A stretch of 64,000 nt of DNA from Candidimonas humi (GTDB lineage Bacteria; Pseudomonadota; Gammaproteobacteria; Burkholderiales; Burkholderiaceae_B), in NCBI RefSeq assembly GCF_019166065.1, contig NZ_JAHTBN010000009.1:83145-147144 (forward strand), written 5' to 3'. The translations under genes and the position numbers were made by a program. The number at the start of each line of letters is the position of its first letter. The stretch's first letter is position 1. Positions 1-8,685 of the stretch are shown here, one piece after another. The notes under the pieces were generated by a model, which worked only from the letters and a program-made list of their open reading frames with translations, had not been told where the DNA came from and did not search any database.

Positions 1-1
1 C

Positions 2-190
2 AAGATTCTCGCCGGGCCGGCCGGAGAAGAAGAAACCATCCTGTATGCCGACATCGACCTGGACGACATCGTCAAGGGCAAGTTCGACCTGGACACCGTC
101 GGCCACTATGCCCGCCCCGATGTCTTTTCGCTGCACGTCAACGAACAGCCCATGCCGGCCGTGCAATTCGGCGGGGGCAAACAGAAATAA
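2..190 (+). CDS. Nitrilase, C-terminal end (partial, 5' end outside window)
   Basis: The last 62 residues of an open frame entering the window in frame 2 and ending at TAA 188-190. The stretch reading ILYADIDLDDIVKGKFD followed by VGHYARPDVFSL is the characteristic C-terminal block of aliphatic and aryl nitrilases of the carbon-nitrogen hydrolase superfamily, which hydrolyse nitriles to carboxylic acids and ammonia. The catalytic Glu-Lys-Cys triad lies upstream of the window, so activity cannot be judged. The tail after the block is short (about 15 residues). A nitrilase is the best reading; a cyanide dihydratase of the same family is possible. Confidence 0.8.
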   Translation, partial: KILAGPAGEEETILYADIDLDDIVKGKFDLDTVGHYARPDVFSLHVNEQPMPAVQFGGGKQK

Positions 191-292
191 AAAAGCAGCG
201 CGGCTGGCTCGGCTCGGCCCGGCCCCGGCAACCGGCGCGCCGGGATTTGCGCGGCCGCCGCGGCTATGGGCAGCCGCCGGCATGGGTGCGGC

Positions 293-324
293 TTGCGCCC
301 TCTCTACGCACGGCAACCTATAAT
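293..324 (+). promoter_or_regulatory. Weak candidate promoter for the lipoprotein gene
   Basis: A perfect TATAAT lies at 319-324, about 50 bases before the lipoprotein ATG at 376. The nearest -35-like hexamer is TTGCGC at 293-298, giving a 20-base spacer, longer than the optimum of 17. The -10 match is strong but the pair is suboptimal. Confidence 0.3.
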
Positions 325-375
325 GGCAAGCTCATCAAACACGGGCTTGCATGCCGAGTGCGGCCACTTGCGCTA

Positions 376-1032
376 ATGTACAAATTCATCGTGCCAGGCT
401 TGGCAGCGATGCTGCTCGCCGGCTGCGGCAGCTGCGACATCATGGATTCGTCGTCCTCCAATTCCTTGGCATGCGCGCCGGCGCTCGCCGTGTCGGTCCT
501 GGCGCTGCCGGCCCGGCCGCTGATGGACGCCCGCGAACAGCAGCAATTCCGGTCCCGCCGGCCAGTCTGGAAACTGACCGAGCCGAAGCGGTTCGGCGAA
601 CTCGAGCTGCCCGCCGGGGCCGTCGTCTATCTCTATCTCAGTGCGCCGCAGGACCATGACAAAGTCACGCAGGAAGACATGGACGAGATCCGGCTTCCGG
701 GCGATATGACTTGGCGCGGGGCAACGCTGGACGGGCACATGCAGCGCGCCGAACATGCGCATACATACTGGCAGGTGCGCCTGACGAAAAGCCAGCCGGT
801 CCAGGGCTGGCCTTGTGCGCAGGGCGATGCCACGCTGTGGAACGACGGCAGCGTGCGCGGCTGCAGGCTCGCCGCGGACTATCGGGTAAGCGGCACGCTC
901 GAAGCGGAGCCGAAAGCGGCCTCGCACCTCGTGCCCGCGGGCAGCCAGATACTCGTATTCGCGCACGCCGTGGAATACACCCCGGCAGGCGGGCGGTCCC
1001 AGCGCATCGAACTCCCGGCGCAAAACCCCTGA
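376..1032 (+). CDS. Putative lipoprotein, function unknown
   Basis: A 218-residue protein whose N-terminus (MYKFIVPGLAAMLLAGCGS) is a short lipoprotein signal peptide with the lipobox LAGC, so the mature protein should be lipid-anchored at Cys17 or so. The open frame extends upstream to 247, but the lipobox places the start at the ATG at 376. The mature part holds a low-complexity Ser/Asp stretch directly after the anchor, then a Trp-, Arg- and Glu-rich soluble region with WKLTEPKRF and WRGATLDGHM, and four further cysteines that could form disulfides in the periplasm. I do not recognise a family. It stands alone, convergent with the dioxygenase gene that ends at 1055. Confidence 0.6.
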   Translation: MYKFIVPGLAAMLLAGCGSCDIMDSSSSNSLACAPALAVSVLALPARPLMDAREQQQFRSRRPVWKLTEPKRFGELELPAGAVVYLYLSAPQDHDKVTQEDMDEIRLPGDMTWRGATLDGHMQRAEHAHTYWQVRLTKSQPVQGWPCAQGDATLWNDGSVRGCRLAADYRVSGTLEAEPKAASHLVPAGSQILVFAHAVEYTPAGGRSQRIELPAQNP

Positions 1033-1054
1033 TACAGCAGCAAGGCGCCGGCGC

Positions 1055-1975
1055 TCAGATACCGTCCCGCAACACCCGGCTGCGCCTGCCGTCCAGGCTC
1101 ACAGGCGCGTCCCCGGCTATGGTCACACGCCGCACCACGCGTTTTTTCGCGCCGTAGTCATTGATTGCATAATGCTGCGTTGCCCGATTGTCCCAGATCG
1201 CCACATCATCCTGCCGCCACCGCCACCGCACTGTGTTTTCGGGCCGCAGGATATGGCTCTCGAAGATATCGAACAGGCGCAGGGAATCCTGGGTCGAGTA
1301 TCCCAGCAGGCGCTTGACGAAGTGCCCCAGCACCAGCGTGCGCTCGCCGGTCTCGGGATGGACGCGCACGACAGGATGCTCGGCCTCGATCAGGCGCGAG
1401 GTAAAGACCTCGCGGTAGCGTTTCACGCCCGCGTCTTCCGTTTCGACGCTGCGCGTGGCGGCATAATCGTAGTCGTTGCCGTGCACGGCCCACAGCCGGC
1501 CGGCCAGATCCTTCAGATCGGGAGGCAGGTGCTCGTATGCGGCCCCGGTGTTCGCCCAGACCGTATCGCCGCCCACCTCCGGAATCAGCACTGCACGCAA
1601 TATCGCCACTTGGGGATATGCGGCCTGGAAGGTCACGTCGGTATGCCAGGAATTGGCCCGCCCTCCATGTTCGGAATCCAGCTCGAGCAGGGTCGTGCCC
1701 TGCGGCGGCGGCACCGTGGGATGCGGCACGGTATCTCCCCAGAGGCGGCCGAAAGCCTCGTGCCCGGCATCGTCCAGGTGCCCTTGGCCGCGAAAGAAGA
1801 TGACTTTGTGCCGCAACAGCGCCTGCTTGATGGCAAGAAACACTTCGGCGGAAAGCGAGCCGGACAGGCGCACGCCGCGTATTTCCGCGCCGATCCGCGT
1901 AGCCAGGGGGACAATATCCAGTTCGGCTGCGGACTGCAGGGCTTGTGGGATCAAATCCAATGTATCGGTGGTCAT
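1055..1975 (-). CDS. TauD/TfdA-family Fe(II)/2-oxoglutarate dioxygenase, AtsK-like alkylsulfatase
   Basis: A 306-residue non-heme iron dioxygenase. The iron-binding facial triad is visible as H111-T-D113 (in NSWHTDVTF) and the distal H268 (in ATQHYAINDYG), with R279 and R283 placed to bind the 2-oxoglutarate carboxylate. The block WHTDVTF...LLRAV-like, GGDTVWANTGAAYEHLP and LWAVHGNDYDY closely matches what I remember of AtsK of Pseudomonas putida and its mycobacterial homologue Rv3406, which cleave alkyl sulfate esters to aldehyde plus sulfate for sulfur supply. A taurine dioxygenase is the main alternative. The start has a good ribosome-binding site (AAGGA, 8 bases upstream). It is the last gene in the direction of the adjacent ABC importer, separated from it by 160 bases. 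Confidence 0.85.
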   Translation of the reverse strand: MTTDTLDLIPQALQSAAELDIVPLATRIGAEIRGVRLSGSLSAEVFLAIKQALLRHKVIFFRGQGHLDDAGHEAFGRLWGDTVPHPTVPPPQGTTLLELDSEHGGRANSWHTDVTFQAAYPQVAILRAVLIPEVGGDTVWANTGAAYEHLPPDLKDLAGRLWAVHGNDYDYAATRSVETEDAGVKRYREVFTSRLIEAEHPVVRVHPETGERTLVLGHFVKRLLGYSTQDSLRLFDIFESHILRPENTVRWRWRQDDVAIWDNRATQHYAINDYGAKKRVVRRVTIAGDAPVSLDGRRSRVLRDGI

Positions 1976-2135
1976 GATTCATCCTTCATGCAAAAGGTAA
2001 AAAGGTAAAAAAATCCGCACGGGCAGGCAGCCCGGGAACCCGCGCGCTTTAAATCGGCCGTGCCGATCCAAATAAGACGCAAGGCCCGCAGGCTCCCCGG
2101 CTATGCGAAGAAAATCGATTTCTATAAAAGCGCCG

Positions 2136-3203
2136 TCAATTGATTCTCTGGCCACTATCGGCATCGAACAAATGCGCGCCGCCCTCGCGAGGCGCCAGTG
2201 CCAGATGCTGGCCGGGCCGCAAGGGACGGCGGTCGCGCACGGATGCCACCACGTCCTGGCGGCCGATGCGCACGGAGATCTGTGTATCCGAGCCGGTGGG
2301 CTCGACCACTTGCACCTCCCCGCCGACTCCGCCGTCCGCTACGATGAGGAAATCCTCGGGCCTGACGCCGTAGGTCACCCTGCGCCCATGCGCGTCTTCG
2401 GGCGCGCGCGTAATGGGCAAGCGCAAACCGTCGTCGGTCACGACGCTGTGGCGTCCGCTGAGGTCCAGGCGCCCGTCCATGAAATTCATGGCCGGCGAAC
2501 CGATGAAACCGGCCACAAAGGCATTGGCCGGCCGGTCGTACAAGTCCAGCGGCGCGCCGACCTGCTCGATGCGCCCGTCTCGCAGCACCGCCACCCGGTC
2601 CGCCATCGTCATGGCCTCCACCTGGTCATGAGTGACGTACAGCATGGTGGCGCCCAGGCGCTGGTGCAGCGCCTTGATTTCGGTGCGCATCTGCACGCGC
2701 AGCTTGGCATCCAGGTTGGACAGCGGCTCATCGAACAGGAACGCCCGCGGACTGCGCACAATTGCGCGGCCCATGGCTACGCGCTGACGCTGTCCTCCCG
2801 ACAATTGCCGCGGATAGCGCTCCAGCAAGGAGGCAAGCCCCAGGATCTGCGCAACCTCCGCGACGCGGCGCTCGATATCCCCGCGGGCAACACCCTTGAG
2901 CCGCAGGGAAAAGCCCAGATTCCGGGCGACAGTCATGTGCGGGTACAGGGCGTAATTCTGGAACACCATGGCGATATTCCTGTCTTTGGGCGCGACCTCG
3001 TTGATCAAGTCGTCTCCCAGCCGGATTTCCCCGGCATCGACGGTCTCCAGCCCCGCTACGCTGCGCAGCAGCGTCGACTTGCCGCAGCCCGAAGGGCCCA
3101 CCAGGGCCATGAACTCGCCCTCGGCGATATCCAGGGAAATGCCGCGCAAGGCGGGCGCGGCGCCGTAATTCTTCTCGAGTCTGCGTATCGTGATCGAAGC
3201 CAT
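2136..3203 (-). CDS. ABC importer ATPase, MalK/UgpC (CUT1) type
   Basis: A 355-residue ATPase that energises the importer formed with the two permeases and the binding protein encoded upstream. Visible motifs are Walker A GPSGCGKST (near residues 37-45), the Q-loop in MVFQNYALYPHM, the signature LSGGQRQRVA, Walker B AFLFDEPLSNLDAKLR and the H-loop THDQVEA. After about residue 235 there is a C-terminal TOBE-type regulatory domain typical of MalK/UgpC proteins. It follows the downstream permease gene by 4 bases, so it is in the same operon. CUT1 ATPases normally serve sugars, glycerol-3-phosphate or polyols; the sulfatase context suggests that a sulfated or phosphorylated organic substrate is possible, which is inference. 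Confidence 0.9.
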   Translation of the reverse strand: MASITIRRLEKNYGAAPALRGISLDIAEGEFMALVGPSGCGKSTLLRSVAGLETVDAGEIRLGDDLINEVAPKDRNIAMVFQNYALYPHMTVARNLGFSLRLKGVARGDIERRVAEVAQILGLASLLERYPRQLSGGQRQRVAMGRAIVRSPRAFLFDEPLSNLDAKLRVQMRTEIKALHQRLGATMLYVTHDQVEAMTMADRVAVLRDGRIEQVGAPLDLYDRPANAFVAGFIGSPAMNFMDGRLDLSGRHSVVTDDGLRLPITRAPEDAHGRRVTYGVRPEDFLIVADGGVGGEVQVVEPTGSDTQISVRIGRQDVVASVRDRRPLRPGQHLALAPREGGAHLFDADSGQRIN

Positions 3204-3207
3204 GAAA

Positions 3208-4104
3208 TCAGTCCTTGACGCCGCCGGCCGTCAGGCCGCGGACGAGATAGCTGCGCACAAGCAGCGTGAACAACACCACCGGAAGCATCACCATCGTTCC
3301 TCCGGCGGCAATCTTGGTCCATTCCCAGCCCTCGTACTGCAGGAAGTTCACGATGGCTACCGGAGCCGTCACCGCATGGGTCCGGGTCAGGATCAAGGCA
3401 TAAAAGAAGTCGTTCCATGAAAAAATGAAGCACAGCACCGCGGTCGCGGCCAGGCCTGGGCCTGCCAGGGGCAAGGTGACCCGAAAAAACGCCGTCCACA
3501 CCCCGCAACCGTCGATATAGGCGGCCTCCTCCAGCGCCTGCGGAATAGCCTCGAAGAATGTCCGCATCAGCCAGATCACGATGGCCAGATCGAATGTCAG
3601 GTAGACAATAGACAGGCCGGCCACGGTATCGAGCAGCCCCAGCCAGCGGAATGCCAGGAAGAACGGGATCGTGAATGCGATAGGCGGAGCCATGCGCGTG
3701 ACGAGTATCCACAGCGCCAGCCTGCCGCGCGACCGGGACCGCGAACGCGCAAGCGTGTAGGCGGCCGGAACGCCTATCAGCAAGGACAAAGAAGTCGATG
3801 TTGCGCTTACGATCAGGCTGTTGAGAAACGAGCCCAGGAAGTCGCCATGCAGCAGCGCCTCGAAAGAGGCCAGCGTCGGCGTGAAGAACAAAGACCTGCC
3901 GAACGGATCTGACTCGGGCCGCAGGGCCAGCTGCACCATCCAGAAAAAAGGAAAGAGTACGGCCAGCAATAGCAATATGGCAGCCGCGGCTCTCAATCCG
4001 CGGGGAAGGCGCAGTCTCGGGCGACGGCTCGCGGCCCGCGCCGGATCCTGCAGCACCGCATCGATGCTCGCGGCCGTACCGGCCATGGTACCGGCATTCG
4101 TCAT
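3208..4104 (-). CDS. ABC importer permease, MalG/UgpE type
   Basis: A 298-residue inner-membrane permease with about six hydrophobic segments; the first lies around residues 38-60 (LRAAAAILLLLAVLFPFFWMV). The EAA loop that docks the ATPase reads EAAYIDGCGVWTAFFRVTLPLAGPG. The final hydrophobic block and the RSYLVRGLTAGGVKD tail match the MalG/UgpE subfamily, where the C-terminal GAVKG-like end is usual. The gene overlaps the upstream permease gene by 4 bases (4101-4104) and precedes the ATPase by 4 bases, so the three are translated from one mRNA. Confidence 0.9.
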   Translation of the reverse strand: MTNAGTMAGTAASIDAVLQDPARAASRRPRLRLPRGLRAAAAILLLLAVLFPFFWMVQLALRPESDPFGRSLFFTPTLASFEALLHGDFLGSFLNSLIVSATSTSLSLLIGVPAAYTLARSRSRSRGRLALWILVTRMAPPIAFTIPFFLAFRWLGLLDTVAGLSIVYLTFDLAIVIWLMRTFFEAIPQALEEAAYIDGCGVWTAFFRVTLPLAGPGLAATAVLCFIFSWNDFFYALILTRTHAVTAPVAIVNFLQYEGWEWTKIAAGGTMVMLPVVLFTLLVRSYLVRGLTAGGVKD

Positions 4105-5024
4105 GATTCACCCCCAAGACGTCCTATCAGCCAGCTCAAAAGAAAGACACCCGCCAGCATCAGCACCGCAATGGCGCTGCCGTAGCCCCAATAGGAAAAA
4201 TTGAAGGCCTGCAAGAAGCCGTAGTAGTTGGTGACCTCGGTAACCGAACCGGGGCCGCCATTGGTCAGCACATATATCAGCGGGAAAGCCTTGAAACTGT
4301 CGATGAGGCGGAACAAGGCGGCTATCGCCAGCACCGGACGGATATACGGAAAGACGACATGGCGGAACACCTGCCAGGAGCTGGCCCCGTCGATCCGGGC
4401 GGCTTCCAGCGGATCGTCGGGAATCATCTGCAAAGCCGCCAGCACCATCAGCATCGTGAAGGGAAACCATTGCCAGGTCTCGGCGACGGTGATCGCGCCC
4501 AGTGCCGTGTCCGGATTGGTGATCAAGGAATGCACCGGCATGCCCAGGCTGCGCAGCAGGCGGTGCATGGGACTGACGTCCGGCGTATAGAGGATCTTCC
4601 AGATCAGGGCGACCACGATGGGCGGCAGCACCATGGGGATCAGAAAGGCCGAACGTATGAAACCGAACAGCGCCTGTCTGGCATTGAGCAGCAGCGCGAC
4701 TCCCAAGCCGGCCAGCAATTGCAGCGTAACGCTATACAGCGAGAGCCGGGCCTGCACCCAGATGGAATGCAGAAAGCGCTGATCGTGCAGCAGGTTCCGG
4801 TAATTGACCAGCGGATCGGCGAAGGTGAAGGTCTTGACCGGGTCCAGCAGGCTCAAGGGAGTGAGGCTCAGCAAGAGCAGCGCCGCCGCGGGCAGCAGCG
4901 TGATCGCCACGAGCACCGTCAATGAAGGAGCAAGGCCGAGGGAGAGCGCAAATCTGCGCTGTGCCGGCCATCCCCGCGCAATCCGTGGCGCGGCAAGCGC
5001 GCCGGATGAAGATATCGTGGCCAT
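4101..5024 (-). CDS. ABC importer permease, MalF/UgpA type
   Basis: A 307-residue permease forming the heterodimeric channel with the next gene product. It has a hydrophobic segment near residues 30-55 and five more, and the cytoplasmic EAA motif reads EAARIDGASSWQVFRHVVFPYIRPV. The PLSLLDPVKTFTF and LTNGGPGSVTEVTNYYGFLQAF blocks are typical of MalF/UgpA-like CUT1 permeases. It begins 2 bases after the binding-protein gene ends and overlaps the next permease gene by 4 bases. Confidence 0.9.
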   Translation of the reverse strand: MATISSSGALAAPRIARGWPAQRRFALSLGLAPSLTVLVAITLLPAAALLLLSLTPLSLLDPVKTFTFADPLVNYRNLLHDQRFLHSIWVQARLSLYSVTLQLLAGLGVALLLNARQALFGFIRSAFLIPMVLPPIVVALIWKILYTPDVSPMHRLLRSLGMPVHSLITNPDTALGAITVAETWQWFPFTMLMVLAALQMIPDDPLEAARIDGASSWQVFRHVVFPYIRPVLAIAALFRLIDSFKAFPLIYVLTNGGPGSVTEVTNYYGFLQAFNFSYWGYGSAIAVLMLAGVFLLSWLIGRLGGES

Positions 5025-5025
5025 G

Positions 5026-6447
5026 TCAGATACGCACTCCGGAACGCCTCAACTCGGCAACAGTCTCCTGCTGCGCATGCTTCATGGCCTGCGCGGCGGA
5101 CATTTGTCCCGATACGATCAGCTCTATGGCCTTGTTGATCTGCTGGTCGACTTGGGGATAGATGGAGACCGTGCGGTATTTCATGTATCCCTTCTTGCCC
5201 GCCAATTCCACGGACTCGATCGAGAGCCGGGACAAGTCGTAGCCGTTGATGTCCTGCCTGCGCTTGAACTGCGGCGATTCCAGCGCCGAGCGCCGGGCCG
5301 GGGAGCCATAGCCTTGCGCCACCGCGCGGGCCACGATGTCCTTGGAGGTCGCCCATTTGATGAACTCCCACGCGGCCGCCTTGTTTTTCGAGCCGGCGGG
5401 TATGCCCAGCCCATGCACCGCCACCCCCGGGAAACGCCCTTTGGGCCCCTGGGGAACCAGCCCGAACGCCGCTGTGGCCGCGCTCCTGGATGTTCCCAAT
5501 TGCGCGAGATAGGTCTGGCCGATGGTGGAAAAATTGACGCGGCCCGTCTTCAAGGCCTGCAAGGTCTGGTCGGCCGTATAGGACACCGCGCCGTCGGGCC
5601 CATAATGGCGCAGCAGGCCCGAGAAATAATCCGCGGCTGCGATCGCTTCGGGCGTATCCAATGCGGGCAGCAGATCATCCGGCGCATTCCTGAATACATC
5701 GCCGCCGAAGGCGTGCAGGTATGGAGGGAACGTCCATCCATAATGGTTGTCGGCAATGAAGCCGGCCGTGTCGTCTTTGCCGTTGACCGCCCGAAGCACC
5801 TTGACGAAATCGTCGGTGGTTTGCGGAAAATCCAGGCCCGCCTTGCGCACCAGGTCGAAGCGCGCGGCCCCGCCGAGCACCACCTCTACATTCCACGGAA
5901 TGCCATAGAGCTTGCCATCCTTGCCCGTCTCAGGCGCCCGCGCGCCGGCCAGGATATCGTCCAGGCCCCAGTCCGAGGGCGTATCCGGCCCATGCAGATA
6001 GTCGTCCAGCGGCGTGAACCAGCCCGCGCTGATCCAGCGATTCGAATAGATGAACGTGACGTTGAGCACATCGTATGCCGATCCGTGCGTGGACAACTCC
6101 AGATCGGCGCGCTGGTTGTAGATGGGAAATGCGGGAGTGTCGTAATTCACCTTGGCGCCGGTGGCCGCCTCGAATTCGGGTATCCATCGCCGCAACAAAG
6201 TAGGGAACGCCTGGCTGAATATCGATACATTCAAGGTTGTCCCGGAAAATCGCTTGGCGCCGCCGGCGGCCGCAACCAGGCCCGGAAAGGCCAAGGCCGA
6301 AGCCATGCCAGGAATGGCTCGCAGCAAGCGCCGCCTGGTGATCGGCTTGTCGTCCTGCCGCGCAGCGCCCTCCTGCGAGGCAGTCCCATTCATGCCGGCC
6401 GCCTTGCCATCCGGGGTTTGCGTCATATCGCTGCGATACTTCTTCAT
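5026..6447 (-). CDS. Extracellular solute-binding protein (family 1), Tat-exported
   Basis: A 473-residue periplasmic binding protein for the ABC importer. The frame is open to 6600, but the ATG at 6447 is preceded by GAGGAA with 7 bases spacing, so the N-terminus is taken as MKKYRSDMTQTP. About 35 residues in, ITRRRLLRAIPGMASALAFPGLVAAAG is a twin-arginine signal with a typical hydrophobic stretch and Ala-X-Ala-like end. The mature protein has the SBP_bac_1 pattern (LNVSIFSQAFPTLLRRWIPEFEAATGAKV, then YDVLNVTFIY and GKLYGIPWNVEVV). It is the first gene of the four-gene importer operon and lies divergent from the CysB-like regulator. The substrate is unknown. Tat export suggests that it folds, or binds a cofactor, before transport. 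Confidence 0.85.
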   Translation of the reverse strand: MKKYRSDMTQTPDGKAAGMNGTASQEGAARQDDKPITRRRLLRAIPGMASALAFPGLVAAAGGAKRFSGTTLNVSIFSQAFPTLLRRWIPEFEAATGAKVNYDTPAFPIYNQRADLELSTHGSAYDVLNVTFIYSNRWISAGWFTPLDDYLHGPDTPSDWGLDDILAGARAPETGKDGKLYGIPWNVEVVLGGAARFDLVRKAGLDFPQTTDDFVKVLRAVNGKDDTAGFIADNHYGWTFPPYLHAFGGDVFRNAPDDLLPALDTPEAIAAADYFSGLLRHYGPDGAVSYTADQTLQALKTGRVNFSTIGQTYLAQLGTSRSAATAAFGLVPQGPKGRFPGVAVHGLGIPAGSKNKAAAWEFIKWATSKDIVARAVAQGYGSPARRSALESPQFKRRQDINGYDLSRLSIESVELAGKKGYMKYRTVSIYPQVDQQINKAIELIVSGQMSAAQAMKHAQQETVAELRRSGVRI

Positions 6448-6811
6448 CTTGCTGTTCCTCATGTCCGAACGTTGCTGCATGCGGAGATGCCGGACCACGG
6501 CCTCCCCGCTCGACAAAAACAAGTTTGAACATGCGGTGCACACAACACAACGAAGAAGAACATGCATGGTTAGGTGAAAAATAAATATGCACCGCGACAC
6601 CGGCAGGGTGCGCCGTTTATGCCTCTCTCATCTATGAAAATGGGAAAAAAATCGTTCCCCGCGAGACGCAGGCAATGCAAACATGAGTGATTGCCGCCGG
6701 CGCTTGCCGCCTGTGCCGCAAGCGCCGCTTCCGTGTGCCGGGCCAGGCAAGCGAGCGCGGCGCCCCTTTTTATGTGTACAGCCCCTGAATAGTCCAGAGT
6801 CATTTTTCGCC
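6448..6811. other. Divergent intergenic region, importer operon / CysB-like regulator
   Basis: This 364-base region carries the control elements of two divergent genes. It is AT-richer between 6510 and 6660. Two inverted 8-base arms, GCGGTGCA at 6533-6540 and TGCACCGC at 6588-6595, lie 47 bases apart. They could be paired regulator half-sites, but I could not fit a convincing -35/-10 pair. Frames that cross the region look like extensions of the flanking genes, not separate genes. Confidence 0.4.
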
Positions 6812-7738
6812 GTGAACTTCCAACAGTTGCGCTCCGTGCGCGAAGCCGTCCGCCGGGGCTACAACCTGACCGAAGCCGCCAATGCCCTGTTCACGTCCCA
6901 GCCCGGCGTCAGCAGGCAGATCCGCGAACTCGAGGAAGAACTGGAAATAGAAATATTCGAGCGCAACGGCAAGCGCCTGGTCGGCCTGACCGAGCCGGGC
7001 AAGGGCATGCTGCCGATCATCGAACGGCTGCTGCTGGAGGCGGAAAACCTGAAGCGGGCCGGGCACGAATACGCCCACGAGACGCACGGTACGCTGGCCG
7101 TCGCCACGACGCATACACAAGCCCGCTATGCGCTGCCCGCCGCGGTCCAGGCCTTCCGCAGCGCCTATCCACAAGTGCGCATCGCCCTGCAACAGAGCTC
7201 TCCCGAACATATTGCGCAATGGGTGATTTCCGGCAAGGCCGATATCGGCATCGCCACCGAAGGCATCGCAGACTTCGAGGAACTGGTTTCGTTGCCATGC
7301 TACGAATGGAGCCATTCCATCGTAGTGCCGCCGAGCCATCCGCTGTCGTCGCTGCCGGAAGTCTCGCTGGCCGACCTGAGCCGCTACCCCTTGATCACCT
7401 ATGACGTGGGGTTTACCGGGCGCGGGCATATCGACGCCGCCTTCGCCAAGGCGGGAATCGCCACGGACATCGTGCTCACTGCCATGGACTCGGACGTGAT
7501 CCAGCAATATGTCGCGCTCGGCATGGGGGTCGGGCTGGTAGCCTCCATGGCCATGGAGCGCGTGAACGCGCACCAACTCCATGCCATCAGCGGCGCTCAC
7601 CTGTTCCAGCCCAATGTCACGCGGCTGGCAGTCCGCCGCGGCGCCTATCTGCGTTCGTATGCCTACGACTTCATTTCACGGATAGCGCCGCGCCTGTCGC
7701 GCGACGAAATCCGCGAGACCCTGTCGCAGGGAAAATGA
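6812..7738 (+). CDS. LysR-family regulator of the CysB/Cbl type
   Basis: A 308-residue transcriptional regulator with an N-terminal winged helix-turn-helix (MNFQQLRSVREAVRRGYNLT, then ALFTSQPGVSRQIRELEEELEIEIFER) and a C-terminal effector domain. The block TTHTQARYALP and the KADIGIATEG and VGLVASMAM segments are hallmarks of CysB and Cbl, which bind N-acetylserine, adenylyl sulfate or sulfate and control sulfur-starvation genes. Family alignment places the start at the GTG at 6812; the open frame begins at 6683 with an unrelated low-complexity extension. Usual family length is about 310-324. It sits between two ABC importer operons and two dioxygenase genes, so it probably regulates them. 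Whether it is the organism's main CysB or a dedicated paralogue cannot be told. Confidence 0.85.
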   Translation: MNFQQLRSVREAVRRGYNLTEAANALFTSQPGVSRQIRELEEELEIEIFERNGKRLVGLTEPGKGMLPIIERLLLEAENLKRAGHEYAHETHGTLAVATTHTQARYALPAAVQAFRSAYPQVRIALQQSSPEHIAQWVISGKADIGIATEGIADFEELVSLPCYEWSHSIVVPPSHPLSSLPEVSLADLSRYPLITYDVGFTGRGHIDAAFAKAGIATDIVLTAMDSDVIQQYVALGMGVGLVASMAMERVNAHQLHAISGAHLFQPNVTRLAVRRGAYLRSYAYDFISRIAPRLSRDEIRETLSQGK

Positions 7739-7774
7739 AGCAGCATGGGCGATCCGGCACGTCGCAAAGCCGTG

Positions 7775-8677
7775 TCAGGCCATGCCCCAGCGCCGTGTGG
7801 TATAGCGTTCCAGGATGTCGAAAATCCCGTTCTCCACCAGCAGGCCTATGAGCACGACAGTAATCAAGCCGGCGAATACGCGATCCGTGTAGAGCTCATT
7901 GCGATTCTGGTAGATATACCAACCGAGGCCGCCCTGGCCGCTGGACGTGCCGAACACCAGCTCGGCCGCGATCAGCGTGCGCCATGCGAATGCCCAGCCT
8001 ATCCTCAATCCGGCCAGGATCGACGGCAGCGCGGCGGGGACCAGCACCAGCGCCACGTAGCGCGGCCCTCGCAAGCCATAGTTGCGCCCGGTCATGCGCA
8101 GCGTCGCCGGCACCGCGAGAAAACCCGAATAGGTATTCAGGGCCAGCGCCCACAGCACGGAATGAATGATGACAAAAATCAGGCTCACCTGACCCAGACC
8201 GAACCACAGCAAGGCCAAGGGCAGCAGCGCAATCGCCGGCAAGGGATTGAACATGGACGTGAGCAGTGCCAGCAGGTCGCGCCCTATCCGGCTGGAAATC
8301 GCCAGTGACGTCAGGACCAGCGCAAGCAAGACCCCCAGCAGATATGCCCGCAGCAGCACGGAAAGCGACACATAGATGCGCCGCCCCAGCTCGCCCCCGG
8401 ACAGGTCGCCGTACAAGGCAAGCAAAGTGTCCAGCGGGCCCGGCAGCAGCAAGGCATTGTTCTGCACGGCAGCCAGTCCCGCCCACGCGGCGATCAATGC
8501 TGCCAGGATCAGCAGCTTGCGCGCCAGGCCGTTTTCCAAGATGCGGCGGGCCAGGGGCAGCGTCGCGCCACCCTCGGGCAGCCGGCGCCCGTCCATGGGC
8601 TCGAGTTGCAGTTCGTATTCGGGACGCAGGTCCGCCGATAGCGGCTTACTTGCGGACAAGGGAATAGCTCGAGTCAT
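7775..8677 (-). CDS. ABC importer permease, SsuC/TauC type
   Basis: A 300-residue inner-membrane permease of the aliphatic sulfonate / taurine / nitrate (SsuC-TauC-NrtB) family. After a polar N-terminus of about 50 residues there are about six hydrophobic segments, and the EAA-like loop reads VLVPAALPSILAGLRIGWAFAWRTLIAAEL. The segment SGQGGLGWYIYQNRNELYTDRVFAGL and the ending ILERYTTRRWGMA are typical. It is the last gene of the dioxygenase-binding protein-ATPase-permease operon, 8 bases after the ATPase gene, and converges on the CysB-like gene with a 36-base gap. Confidence 0.85.
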   Translation of the reverse strand: MTRAIPLSASKPLSADLRPEYELQLEPMDGRRLPEGGATLPLARRILENGLARKLLILAALIAAWAGLAAVQNNALLLPGPLDTLLALYGDLSGGELGRRIYVSLSVLLRAYLLGVLLALVLTSLAISSRIGRDLLALLTSMFNPLPAIALLPLALLWFGLGQVSLIFVIIHSVLWALALNTYSGFLAVPATLRMTGRNYGLRGPRYVALVLVPAALPSILAGLRIGWAFAWRTLIAAELVFGTSSGQGGLGWYIYQNRNELYTDRVFAGLITVVLIGLLVENGIFDILERYTTRRWGMA

Positions 8678-8685
8678 TTATGCAC

